A DNA stretch of 64,000 nt from JACPPO01 sp965262505 (GTDB taxonomy: Bacteria; Acidobacteriota; Vicinamibacteria; Vicinamibacterales; UBA2999). The stretch is from positions 4,836,001 to 4,900,000 of the forward strand of contig CBDHFM010000030.1 of NCBI GenBank assembly GCA_965262505.1, given 5' to 3'. A model generated the notes under the pieces. The model ran no database searches, was not told where the DNA came from, and was given only the letters and a program-made list of their open reading frames with translations. Positions 34,158 through 42,503 of this stretch are shown here, piece by piece. The translations under genes were made by a program, and so were the position numbers. The stretch's first letter is position 1. Each line of letters opens with the position of its first letter.

Positions 34158-34694
34158 ATGCGTCTGATTCGAGTTCTGTGTCTCGTGAGTGCTACTGCCA
34201 TCCTCCTCGCTTGCGAAGAGGTGAGTTCGCCGGACGGAGGCTCCGAGGCCCCGCAAACCGGCGCGGGTGGCTTCGAGGCCGTCATCACGGGTTCCTATGA
34301 AGGCGCCGTGTCCGGGAGCGGAGTACTGAGACTTCTTCCCGACGCGGGGTTCGAGAATCAGGGGTACTGGTTCCTGTCAGATGGTCAGGGTATTCGAGCG
34401 CATGGCGTGACGTTCGTGTTGCCGAGGACCGTGGGTCCGGGACGCCACACGTTGGAGAGCCCGTCGCCACTCGATATAGGAACGGTGCCGTCGGTTCGGG
34501 TGGATAGGGACATAGAAGATTCGGCGGTTTCCTCCGACAGAAACACGTCTGGATTCCTGGACTTGACGGCTTTTCCCGATGACGAGAGCAACGTCAGAGG
34601 GGCCGAAGTGACAGGAACGTTCGTGCTCGAAACGAATAACCTCGCAGGGGACACAATCCACGTGGAAGGCCAGTTCTCCTTTCGGGCCGAATGA
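34158..34694 (+). CDS. Small lipoprotein, unknown function
   Basis: A 178-residue exported lipoprotein: MRLIRVLCLVSATAILLAC with Cys19 as the lipid site, then an acidic/Gly linker (EEVSSPDGGSEAPQTGAG) and a beta-rich domain (AVITGSYEGAVSGSGVLRLL, FVLPRTVGPGRHTLESPS, GTFVLETNNLAGDTIHVEGQ). No family recognised. A shortage of GC-rich third positions compared with neighbours and the flanking 73-bp repeats suggest it arrived as an inserted cassette. AAAAGG lies 3-8 bp before the ATG. Confidence 0.7.
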   Translation: MRLIRVLCLVSATAILLACEEVSSPDGGSEAPQTGAGGFEAVITGSYEGAVSGSGVLRLLPDAGFENQGYWFLSDGQGIRAHGVTFVLPRTVGPGRHTLESPSPLDIGTVPSVRVDRDIEDSAVSSDRNTSGFLDLTAFPDDESNVRGAEVTGTFVLETNNLAGDTIHVEGQFSFRAE

Positions 34695-34832
34695 GGCGCC
34701 TGGTGAGATTCGGGAGTGAACCCGGCGTGGCGCCAGGGTCGCGGAACAGGCCTTGCGTTAACTTCGGACCCCTCTAACGCGTCCTATAGGCCCAGTCGAC
34801 CGTGGAAGCCCTCGCCTTTAGGTGAGGGTCGT

Positions 34833-35678
34833 TCAAGTGAGCGTCGCCTCGACCGTGGCGCGCAGCTCGGGGGTGATCTCCGGTTCGAGGCCGAACCATG
34901 CCCGCCAGGCCGGCCGCGCCTGCTGGAGCAACATGCCCAGACCATCGACCGTGCCGTTGCCGCGGCGCCGCGCGGCGGCGAGCAGCGGTGTGTCCACCGG
35001 CACGTAGACGATGTCGCACACCAGCGCGCTCTGCGGCAGCGTCTCGAGCGCGAGATCGAGTGGCGGTTGGCCGGTCATGCCCTGGCTGGTCGTGTTGACC
35101 AGCATGGCCGCGCCCTCCAGCGCGCGATGGCGCTCCTCCCAGGCGACCGCCGTCACAGGCGGCCCGAACTCCCGAGCCAGCGTCTCCGCGCGCGCGAACG
35201 TCCGGTTGATCACGCGAATCTCGCGCGCCCCCCTATCGGCCAGACTGTAAACCACGGCTCGCGCGCCTCCTCCGGCGCCGATGACGACGATCGGCCCCTC
35301 GTCGGCGCGCCAGTCGGGCTGCTGCTGCAGGACGTTGTGCGCGAAGCCAAAGGCGTCGTTGTTCGTTCCGGCGAGCGATCCGTCCGGCTGGACGACGACG
35401 CAGCTGATGGCGCCGATGCGTCGCGCCACCGGGTCCACGGCATCGACGATCGTCAGCGCCCGCTCCTTGTGGGGGATGGTGACGCTGCAGCCGGAGAAGC
35501 CCAGCGGCGCCAGCGCCCGCAGCGCCGCCTCGAGATCGGCCGGCCTGATCGCGAGCGGCACGTACGTTCCGGCCAATCCATGGCGCGCAAGGAGGTAGTT
35601 GTGGAGCACCGGTGAGCGTGAATGCATCACCGGCCAGCCCATCACGCCGACGAGCAGGAAACGATCGGAACTGGGCAT
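34833..35678 (-). CDS. aroE: Shikimate dehydrogenase
   Basis: Reduces 3-dehydroshikimate to shikimate with NADPH. 281 residues from ATG 35678 (MPSSDRFLLVGVMGWPVMHS). Substrate site: SRSPVLHNYLL, catalytic Lys in TIPHKERALTIVD, NNDAFGF. Cofactor site: VVIGAGGGARAVVYSL and the NRT (INRTFARAETLA) typical of NADP preference. C-terminal blocks: DIVYVPVDTPLLAAARRRGN and TVDGLGMLLQQARPAW. A TTG/ATG extension to 35714 is open but unconserved. Its final 73 bp are duplicated 868 bp away. A housekeeping gene inside an otherwise accessory region. Confidence 0.93.
   Translation of the reverse strand: MPSSDRFLLVGVMGWPVMHSRSPVLHNYLLARHGLAGTYVPLAIRPADLEAALRALAPLGFSGCSVTIPHKERALTIVDAVDPVARRIGAISCVVVQPDGSLAGTNNDAFGFAHNVLQQQPDWRADEGPIVVIGAGGGARAVVYSLADRGAREIRVINRTFARAETLAREFGPPVTAVAWEERHRALEGAAMLVNTTSQGMTGQPPLDLALETLPQSALVCDIVYVPVDTPLLAAARRRGNGTVDGLGMLLQQARPAWRAWFGLEPEITPELRATVEATLT
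34838..34910. repeat. 73-bp direct repeat, copy 2 (in place at aroE 3' end)
   Basis: Partner of 33970-34042; encodes the last ~24 codons of aroE on the minus strand. The offset is 868 bp. In the presumed ancestral arrangement without the insert, the aldolase stop would run directly into this sequence, making convergent overlapping genes. Confidence 0.93.
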
Positions 35679-35689
35679 GTCGACCTTGA

Positions 35690-35905
35690 TCGGCAGGAGG
35701 TGTATTAGGATCACGCCGTCCCGGACCCTACAATTCCCTGCGGTTTCCCTATGATCACCGAAACCCAGGAGGAATCGCCAGCGGGGCGCTCGCCGCGGCG
35801 CTGTATGGCAGTATCTTCATTCCGGCGGCGATACAGATCGGATACGACCCCGGCGGGGCTCCTGTGAGCGTCGCGGTCGATACGTGTTCAGGAAGCCACA
35901 CATGA
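35690..35905 (+). pseudogene. Coding-like open stretch without start, possibly a truncated upstream gene
   Basis: One frame is open from 35690 and ends in TGA at 35903-35905, overlapping the EutA-like ATG (ATGA), the same coupling seen at other operon joints here. It reads YDHRNPGGIASGALAAALYG, then SIFIPAAIQIGYDPGGAP, a plausible membrane-type segment with GC-rich third positions. There is no usable start codon. It may be the surviving 3' end of a gene that preceded the EutA-like gene; chance is the alternative. Confidence 0.25.
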
Positions 35906-37557
35906 CCGACAACCCAGAAGAGAAACGCCCCCACCGTCTCGACGATCACTTCCTGGGCGTGGACCCGACGCACTCGCACGAAGACGGGCAGGCGGACCAC
36001 GATCACGACCACGACGATCTCGGCGGTGACTACGACCCGACCACGTCCAGCCTGTGGCAGCAGGACAACATCACGCTGCTGTCGGTCGGGATCGATATCG
36101 GTTCCGCGGGAACACAGGTGATCTTCTCCCGTGTGCAACTCCGGCGGTTCTCGGAGGAGCTCACGAGCCGGTACTTCGTGGTGGGCCGCGAATCCCTGTA
36201 CCAGTCGCCGGTCGCCCTGACCCCGTATCTCAGCGATGAGCGCATCGACGATCAGGCCATCGGGCGCATCATCGACGCGGCCTACGAGGCCGCCGGCATT
36301 CATCCGGACAATGTGGACACCGGCGCGGTCATCCTCACCGGCGAGGCGCTGCGCCGCGAGAATGCCAAGGCTATCGCCGACGTACTCGCGGAGGTGGGCG
36401 GTGAATTCGTGTGCGCGGCCGCCGGGCACCACATGGAGTCAATGCTCGCCGCGTACGGCTCCGGGGCGGCCAAGACGTCGCACGATCGTACGACGCCGCT
36501 TCTCAACATCGATATCGGTGGCGGCACGACGAAACTGGCCGTCATCGAGGCAGGCAACATCGTCCGCACGGCGGCGATCCAGCTCGGGGGGCGTCTGGCC
36601 GTCATCGACACGGAGGGGCGTGTCGTGCGTCTCGATCCGGCCGGCGGGCGTCTGGCCGCCCTTGCGGGTTGCGCCTGGGGCCTCGGCAAGAAGGTGAGCG
36701 AGCACGAGTTTGAGCGCGTTGCCACCTGGATGGCCGACGCGCTCGTGGCCGTGCTCACGCAGAACCCGGCGCCACCGCAGATCCAGGGATTGTGGCTGAC
36801 CGATCCGCTCGGCGCGACACCCGGTGTCAAGGGCGTGATGTTCTCGGGCGGTGTGGGTGAGTACGTCTACGGGCGCGAGGAACGCGACTTCGGCGACCTG
36901 GGTCGCCGCTTCGGGCGCGCGATTCGTCAGCGTCTGGTGGCAGGGCGTTTCCCGTTTCCGCTGCTCCCAGCGGGCGAGTGTATCCGCGCCACGGCGATCG
37001 GCGCCTCGGAGTACAGCGTCCAGTTGTCGGGAAACACGGTCTACATCTCGAGTCCAGGGGTGCTCCTGCCGCGCCGGAACCTGCGGGTCATCCAGCCGCC
37101 CGTGACGCTGGACGACACGATCGATCCTTCGGCGGTCGCAGCAGCCATCGGGCACCACTTTCGCCGATTCGATGTCGTCGAAGGCGACACGGAACTCGCG
37201 CTTGCGTTCCGCTGGAGCGGCGCGCCCGCCCACCGTCGTCTTGCGGCGTTCGCTCGCGGCATCGTAGCGGCGCTCCCGCGCACGCTGGCGGAGGGAAAGC
37301 CGCTGTTCGTGATTCTGGACGCCGATATCGCTCAGACGCTGGGCGCGCTTCTCAAGGAGGAGCTTGGCGTCGCGTCCGAGGTGCTCGTGCTCGACGGGAT
37401 CGCCCTCTGGGACTTCGACTACATCGACCTCGGCCGCGTGCGCATGCCGTCCTTCACTGTTCCGGTGACGATCAAGTCGCTTGTCTTCAGCCAGGATCCG
37501 CGCGTGCCGCATGACCATCAGGCGCACGATCACCACCACGACCACGCGCATGACTAG
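35902..37557 (+). CDS. eutA: EutA-like ethanolamine ammonia-lyase reactivase with His-rich ends
   Basis: A 551-residue ASKHA-fold protein closely resembling EutA, which reactivates B12-dependent ethanolamine ammonia-lyase by ATP-driven cofactor release. Signatures: LLSVGIDIGSAGTQVIFSRV, AGIHPDNVDTGAVILTGEAL, LLNIDIGGGTTKLAVIEAG (phosphate loops), and GVMFSGGVGEYVYG. It is longer than E. coli EutA (about 470) because of a His/Asp-rich N-terminus (about 17-45: HSHEDGQADHDHDHDD) and a His-rich tail (HDHQAHDHHHDHAHD), which could bind metal ions. No eutBC or other B12 enzyme is in the window. The stop TAG is formed at the MITE junction, followed after the MITE by the permease ATG. Confidence 0.85.
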   Translation: MTDNPEEKRPHRLDDHFLGVDPTHSHEDGQADHDHDHDDLGGDYDPTTSSLWQQDNITLLSVGIDIGSAGTQVIFSRVQLRRFSEELTSRYFVVGRESLYQSPVALTPYLSDERIDDQAIGRIIDAAYEAAGIHPDNVDTGAVILTGEALRRENAKAIADVLAEVGGEFVCAAAGHHMESMLAAYGSGAAKTSHDRTTPLLNIDIGGGTTKLAVIEAGNIVRTAAIQLGGRLAVIDTEGRVVRLDPAGGRLAALAGCAWGLGKKVSEHEFERVATWMADALVAVLTQNPAPPQIQGLWLTDPLGATPGVKGVMFSGGVGEYVYGREERDFGDLGRRFGRAIRQRLVAGRFPFPLLPAGECIRATAIGASEYSVQLSGNTVYISSPGVLLPRRNLRVIQPPVTLDDTIDPSAVAAAIGHHFRRFDVVEGDTELALAFRWSGAPAHRRLAAFARGIVAALPRTLAEGKPLFVILDADIAQTLGALLKEELGVASEVLVLDGIALWDFDYIDLGRVRMPSFTVPVTIKSLVFSQDPRVPHDHQAHDHHHDHAHD

Positions 37558-37716
37558 TGTCCCGGAACAGTGATTCGTCACATGATTCCAGGGCGGGGCA
37601 TCCCGGCTGGCTGCGTTGCTCCTCCATCAAATATGCCCAATATTCTCAGTCGTCGCGCCTTGCCAGCCGGGCGCCGCGCTCCGGGACTCATGCAACGAAT
37701 CACTGTTCCGGGACAC
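37557..37716. mobile_element. 160-bp MITE with 22-bp perfect inverted repeats, TA/CTAG target
   Basis: GTGTCCCGGAACAGTGATTCGT at 37557-37578 is repeated in exact inverse at 37695-37716, with further imperfect pairing to about 36 bp. CTAG flanks it at both ends (37554-37557, 37716-37719), giving a TA duplication as for IS630/Tc1-type elements. It has no coding capacity. The interior contains another imperfect inverted pair (CCCGGCTGGC / GCCAGCCGGG). It sits exactly between the eutA-like stop and the permease ATG. Confidence 0.88.
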
Positions 37717-37719
37717 TAG

Positions 37720-39462
37720 ATGCGGCGCCAGATAGCAACCCAGCCATCCAGCTCCGGTCACCGGCGCGGTCTCGACTGGAAGTGGATCGTGATCGGCGCG
37801 TGCGTCGCGTTCACGGTCTACATTGCCGTCATCCCACTTGGATTCCTGCTCTGGCAGAGCTTCCGCACGCCGCAGACGGCGGCGGTGGACGCCGTCTTCA
37901 CGGTCGGCAACTACAGCGTGGCCTACGGCAGCAGCGACACGTGGCGGCTGTTCTGGACCTCGATTCAGTTTGCGTCCGGCACGGCGCTGTTCGCGTTCAT
38001 GCTCGGCACGACACTCGCGTGGATGAACGAACGCACCAACACGCCGTTCAAGTCGGTCTTCTTCGCACTCTCCATCATCCCGCTGATCATCCCCGGGATC
38101 CTGTTCACGGTCGCCTGGATTCTTCTCGCGAGCCCGCAGATCGGCATCATCAACCTCGTGATGCAGGGCTGGTTCGGCCTCGAGGAGGCGCCGTTCGACA
38201 TCTACTCGATGGGCGGGATGATCTGGGTGGACGGCCTGCACTACTCACCGATGGCGTTCTTGCTCATGAGCGCGGCGTTTCGCGCCATGGATCCGTCGCT
38301 CGAGGAGTCGGCCACCATGAGCGGCGCCAATATCTTTCAGGTGGCGCGGCGCGTGACGCTCAGGCTGGCCTGGCCCGCGATCGTCGCGACAATCCTCATC
38401 CTGTTCGTGCGCGCGATCGAGTCGTTCGAAGTGCCCGCGCTCCTCGGGCTCCCGGCCGGAATAGAGGTGTTCACCTCAGCCATCTACCAGGCGGTGCATC
38501 GCTACCCGAGCCAGGTCGGCCTCGCGGCGGCGTACGCCGTGGCGCTCCTCGTCCTCACGACGGGAGGGGTGTACTGGGTCTCGAGACTCTCCAGCGCCGG
38601 ATCGAAGTACGCCACGATGACGGGCAAAGGGTTTCGCCCGCGACTGATCGATCTGGGGCAATGGCGCTGGGCCACGGCGGCGATCTTCGTCGTCTACTTC
38701 CTGCTGATCGTCCTGTTGCCCTTCGCCGTGCTGTTGTGGTCGTCGTTCCAGCGGTTCTACGCGGTGCCCTCGATGGAGGCGCTCCAGAACCTCACGCTCG
38801 ACCCCTATCGCTTCATCCTGAGCTACCCGAACTTCCCGCGCACGATCTGGAACAGCGTCTCGCTCGCATTCGCCACGGCCACGATCGTAATGCTCGTCAC
38901 GTCGGTGATCTGCTGGATCGTGGTCAAGACCTCCCTTCCCGGGCGGTGGCTCCTCGACAACGTCGCGTCGCTTCCGATCGTGTTCCCTGGACTCGTGCTG
39001 GGCCTCGCGATCATGGTTTTCTACCTGAACGTCAACGTCGGCGTGTACGGCACGATCTGGATCATGCTCATTGCTTACGTCACGCGCTTCATGCCGTACG
39101 GCCTTCGCTACACCACGACCTCGATGGTGCAGATTCACAAGGAACTCGAAGAGTCGGCCGCCATGAGCGGCGCCTCATGGAGCACCACCTTCCGCAGGAT
39201 CATCCTGCCGCTCCTGAAGCCAGGGCTGCTCGCGGGGTGGATCTACGTGATGATCGTCTCGATTCGGGAACTCTCCACGTCGATCCTGCTCTACAGCCCC
39301 GACACCCAGGTGATCTCCATCATGATCTGGGAGCTATGGGAGAATGGCCAGTACGTTGAGCTGTCTGCGCTTGGCGTGCTCTTCATCCTCACGCTCTTCC
39401 CGCTGGTGTTGATCGCGCAGTGGCTCGGCACGAAGTACGGAATCCGAGAAGGAGGTCGATGA
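37720..39462 (+). CDS. ABC transporter permease, two-domain FbpB/ThiP-like
   Basis: A 580-residue permease made of two homologous halves of about six helices each, as in iron(III)/thiamine/phosphonate-type importers. EAA loops: EESATMSGANIFQVARRVTL in the first half and EESAAMSGASWSTTFRRIIL, followed by PLLKPGLLAGW, in the second. Because it has both halves, one gene suffices for the channel. The ATG comes directly after the MITE's CTAG, so any ribosome binding site is within the MITE or lost. Partner ATPase follows at 39527. No binding-protein gene is adjacent; three candidates lie at 48.9-53.8 kb. Confidence 0.9.
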   Translation: MRRQIATQPSSSGHRRGLDWKWIVIGACVAFTVYIAVIPLGFLLWQSFRTPQTAAVDAVFTVGNYSVAYGSSDTWRLFWTSIQFASGTALFAFMLGTTLAWMNERTNTPFKSVFFALSIIPLIIPGILFTVAWILLASPQIGIINLVMQGWFGLEEAPFDIYSMGGMIWVDGLHYSPMAFLLMSAAFRAMDPSLEESATMSGANIFQVARRVTLRLAWPAIVATILILFVRAIESFEVPALLGLPAGIEVFTSAIYQAVHRYPSQVGLAAAYAVALLVLTTGGVYWVSRLSSAGSKYATMTGKGFRPRLIDLGQWRWATAAIFVVYFLLIVLLPFAVLLWSSFQRFYAVPSMEALQNLTLDPYRFILSYPNFPRTIWNSVSLAFATATIVMLVTSVICWIVVKTSLPGRWLLDNVASLPIVFPGLVLGLAIMVFYLNVNVGVYGTIWIMLIAYVTRFMPYGLRYTTTSMVQIHKELEESAAMSGASWSTTFRRIILPLLKPGLLAGWIYVMIVSIRELSTSILLYSPDTQVISIMIWELWENGQYVELSALGVLFILTLFPLVLIAQWLGTKYGIREGGR

Positions 39463-39526
39463 GAGCTTCGGTTCCGGGTGTGCACGACACGTTCGACGCT
39501 CAAGGAAGTTCAAGGGCTGGCGAAAA

Positions 39527-40627
39527 GTGCTGACAGTCGAGGGCCTGTGCACCGAATACGCGAACGCCCGGGGCAACGTCAGGGCGGCGCAGGACGTGAG
39601 CTTCACCGTGGCCGAGGGGCGTCTCTTCACGCTGCTTGGTCCGAGCGGCTGCGGCAAGACGACGACGCTTCGCTCGATCGCCGGTCTCGAGCGGCCCCGC
39701 CTCGGCAGGATCGCGGTCAACGATCGGATTGTCTATTCGTCGGCCGCAGGCGTCTTCGTGCCGCCCAACCAGCGCGGCTTCGGCATGGTGTTCCAGTCCT
39801 ACGCCATCTGGCCGCACATGAACGTGTTCCAGAATGCCGCCTTTCCGCTGGAGGTTGGCGGCCACCAGTACTCGCGCCGGCAGATTCGCGACAACGTGAT
39901 GCGGGTGCTCACGGCCGTGCAGCTCGACCAGGTGGCCGATCGCGAGGCGACGACGCTCTCCGGCGGCCAGCAGCAGCGCCTGGCGCTCGCGCGCGCGCTG
40001 GCGATGGAGCCGGCGCTCCTGCTGCTCGATGAGCCGCTGTCGAACCTGGACGCCAAGCTCCGCGAGAAGATGCGCTTCGAACTGAAGCGCCTGCAGCGCG
40101 AGCTGAAGATCACCACCGTCTACGTGACGCACGATCAGAGCGAGGCGCTCGCCCTGTCCCACGAGATCGCGGTCATGCACGAAGGGCGTATCCAGCAGGT
40201 CGGCAGCCCGCGCGACATTTACGAACGTCCGGCGAGCCCGTTCGTCGCGGACTTCGTGGGCACCAGCAATTTCATCGAGGGGACCGTGCTCCGGCAGGAG
40301 TCGCCGCCGGACGGTGGCGTCGTCGTCCGCACCGAGATCGGCGACATCACGGTGAGGACGGCGCAGGCGTTGCGGTCCGACGAGCGCGTGGCGGTCTCGG
40401 TGCGTCCCGAGGACGTGGATCTGGCGGAGACCAGGCCCGCGGGTGGCAACGTCTGGCAGGGAAGCGTAGACCAGAAGGTCTTTCTTGGCGACGCGGTTGA
40501 TTTCCAGGTCAAGGTAGGCGCGCGTACGCTGCTTTCACGCCGTCACCCGAGCCTACGCACGAAAATCGGCGACACGATCTTCGTGCAGATCGACCCGGAG
40601 AAGTGCGCCGTGCTCAAGGTTGCGTGA
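39527..40627 (+). CDS. ABC ATPase, PotA/FbpC type with TOBE domain
   Basis: A 366-residue importer ATPase. Walker A LLGPSGCGKTTTLRSIAGLE, Q-loop GMVFQSYAIWPHMNVFQNAA, signature LSGGQQQRLALARALAMEPA, Walker B LLLLDEPLSNLDAKLREKMR, H-loop VTHDQSEALALSHEIAVMHE. The C-terminal regulatory TOBE-type region (about 255-366) includes VAVSVRPEDVDLAE and VFLGDAVDFQVKVG. GTG start at 39527. Together with the two-domain permease it forms the membrane core of an importer. The ThDP-enzyme gene begins 1 bp after its stop. Confidence 0.92.
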   Translation: MLTVEGLCTEYANARGNVRAAQDVSFTVAEGRLFTLLGPSGCGKTTTLRSIAGLERPRLGRIAVNDRIVYSSAAGVFVPPNQRGFGMVFQSYAIWPHMNVFQNAAFPLEVGGHQYSRRQIRDNVMRVLTAVQLDQVADREATTLSGGQQQRLALARALAMEPALLLLDEPLSNLDAKLREKMRFELKRLQRELKITTVYVTHDQSEALALSHEIAVMHEGRIQQVGSPRDIYERPASPFVADFVGTSNFIEGTVLRQESPPDGGVVVRTEIGDITVRTAQALRSDERVAVSVRPEDVDLAETRPAGGNVWQGSVDQKVFLGDAVDFQVKVGARTLLSRRHPSLRTKIGDTIFVQIDPEKCAVLKVA

Positions 40628-40628
40628 C

Positions 40629-42404
40629 ATGGCTGACCACTCGAACCCCACCGCGCCAGGCACGTCGGAGACCACGCGCTGGGCGTCCGACATCATCGTC
40701 GACCTCCTGCACGCGTACGACCTGCCATACGCCGCGCTGAATCCGGGCGCGAGCTTTCGCGGCCTGCACGATTCCATCGTCAACTACGGCGGGAACCGTC
40801 CGGAGATGCTGCTCTGCCAGCACGAGGAAACCGCCGTGCAGATCGCCCACGGTTACGCCAAGGCGACCGGCAGGCCCATCGTCGCGATTCTGCACAACCT
40901 CGTCGGGCTGCTGCACGCCAACATGGCGATCTATTACGCCTACATCGACCGCGCGCCGGTGTTCATCATCGGCGCCACCGGACCGATGGATGAAACCAGG
41001 CGCCGACCGCGCATCGACTGGATTCACACCGCGCAAGACCAGGGCGAGGCGGTGCGCGCCTACACGAAATGGGATTACCAGCCGCACGTGATCGACGGCG
41101 CCCCCGAGGCGTTCGCGCGCGGGTACTCGGTGATGATGACCGAGCCGCGTGGCCCGATCTACATGTGCTACGACGCGTGGCTGCAGGAGCAGCGGCTCGA
41201 TCACGAGGTGGCCATGCCACCTGCCGGCGCCGCCAGGGTGCCCACGCGGATCGCGCCCGAGCCGGCGGCCCTCGCCGCGGCCGCAGATCTGATTGGCGCG
41301 GCCGCCAGGCCGGTGATCATCGCCGAATACGTGGGTCGTGAGCCCGAGGGGTTCCATGCCCTCGTGGAACTTGCCGAGACCGGCGGCATCCCCGTCTACG
41401 ATGTCGACAGCCGCCTGAACTTCCCGACGCGCCACCCGCTCAACATGAGCCACGCGAAGGACATCTTCCGCGACGCGGACCTCGTCGTCTGTCTCGACAC
41501 CCGCGACTGGGAGCGGCCGACGACGGAGCTGGTGAGCGCGACGCGGGAAATCACGTCGGTCGTGCCGCCCGGTGCGAAGTGGATCGAGATCGGCTTCGGC
41601 GACCTCGAACTGTCGAGCTGGGCGCTCGACTACCAGCGTCTCCAGCATGCGGACCTCCAGATCCTCGCCGACACCACGATCGCCATCCCGGCGCTCACGC
41701 GCCTTCTACGGGAACGGATCGCGGCCGACGCGACGCTCGGAGCGCGAATTACCGCGCGTACGGACGAGACTGCCGTCCGGAGCCGGAAACTGCGCGAGGG
41801 ATGGGCGCGCGACGCGGCCGTGGACTGGGACGGGAGTCCTATCACGCTGCCGCGCCTCGCCTCCGAGGTATGGAACGCCATCAAGGATGAGGATTGGGTG
41901 CTCAGCGCCGGCACGCTGGAGCGCTGGACGCGCAAGCTGTGGGACTTCGACAGGCCCTATCGGCACCCGGGACGGTCGCTCGGCACGGCCACGCAATTCG
42001 GAATCTCCATTGGCGTGGCGCTTGCGCATCGCGACGAAAAGCGGCTCGTCGTCGACATGCAGCCCGATGGCGACCTGATGTTCGACGCGGGTGCGATGTG
42101 GGTGGTGGCCAAGCATCGCATCCCGATGCTCGTGGTGATGTACAACAACCGCGCCTACTACAACGACTGGGAACACCAGATAAGAATGGCGAAACTGCGC
42201 GGCACGCCGGTCGAACGGGCGTACATCGGCATGGACCTGGACGACCCGGCGCCGGATTTCGCGGCGATGGCGAGATCGATGGGCTGGTACGCCGAGGGCC
42301 CGCTCGAGTCGCCGGAGGGGTTGGCCGCGGCGCTGAAGCGCGCGATCGCGAAGGTGAAGGCGGGGCAGCCGGCGCTCCTCGACACGATCACGCAGAAGCG
42401 ATAA
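40629..42404 (+). CDS. ThDP-dependent enzyme, acetolactate synthase/decarboxylase family
   Basis: A 591-residue three-domain ThDP enzyme. The N-terminal Pyr domain has the catalytic Glu in LLCQHEETAVQIAHGYAKAT. A central domain (about 215-350) follows. The PP domain (about 400-580) has the ThDP/Mg motif PDGDLMFDAG...YNNRAYYND, spanning the usual GDG-N spacing. Family members decarboxylate or ligate 2-oxo acids (acetolactate synthase, benzoylformate or sulfopyruvate decarboxylases). The partner regulatory subunit of true acetolactate synthase is absent, suggesting a catabolic decarboxylase/lyase for the imported compound. ATG 40629 starts 1 bp after the ATPase stop. Confidence 0.87.
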   Translation: MADHSNPTAPGTSETTRWASDIIVDLLHAYDLPYAALNPGASFRGLHDSIVNYGGNRPEMLLCQHEETAVQIAHGYAKATGRPIVAILHNLVGLLHANMAIYYAYIDRAPVFIIGATGPMDETRRRPRIDWIHTAQDQGEAVRAYTKWDYQPHVIDGAPEAFARGYSVMMTEPRGPIYMCYDAWLQEQRLDHEVAMPPAGAARVPTRIAPEPAALAAAADLIGAAARPVIIAEYVGREPEGFHALVELAETGGIPVYDVDSRLNFPTRHPLNMSHAKDIFRDADLVVCLDTRDWERPTTELVSATREITSVVPPGAKWIEIGFGDLELSSWALDYQRLQHADLQILADTTIAIPALTRLLRERIAADATLGARITARTDETAVRSRKLREGWARDAAVDWDGSPITLPRLASEVWNAIKDEDWVLSAGTLERWTRKLWDFDRPYRHPGRSLGTATQFGISIGVALAHRDEKRLVVDMQPDGDLMFDAGAMWVVAKHRIPMLVVMYNNRAYYNDWEHQIRMAKLRGTPVERAYIGMDLDDPAPDFAAMARSMGWYAEGPLESPEGLAAALKRAIAKVKAGQPALLDTITQKR

Positions 42405-42425
42405 GAGACATTGGCATCGTTCCCG

Positions 42426-42479
42426 GATCGTCCGGGGCTCACTTCGCGCTTACGCTGACTACGATCTTGCTCCGGACAT
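42426..42479. repeat. 54-bp dispersed repeat, copy 1
   Basis: GATCGTCCGGGGCTC...CTCCGGACAT matches 44407-44459 in the same orientation with about six differences and one indel. The two copies bracket the divergent 2OG-oxygenase and dehydrogenase genes. Confidence 0.85.
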
Positions 42480-42503
42480 GCCTGAGCCTCGTCCGAGGTC
42501 ACC

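Noticed and set aside
34700..34835. Possible integron attC-like site (GCGTTAAC...CTAACGC) after the lipoprotein gene
   Set aside because: The arms do not match the RYYYAAC/GTTRRRY boxes in the right order and no integrase is present, so I do not call a gene cassette of integron type.
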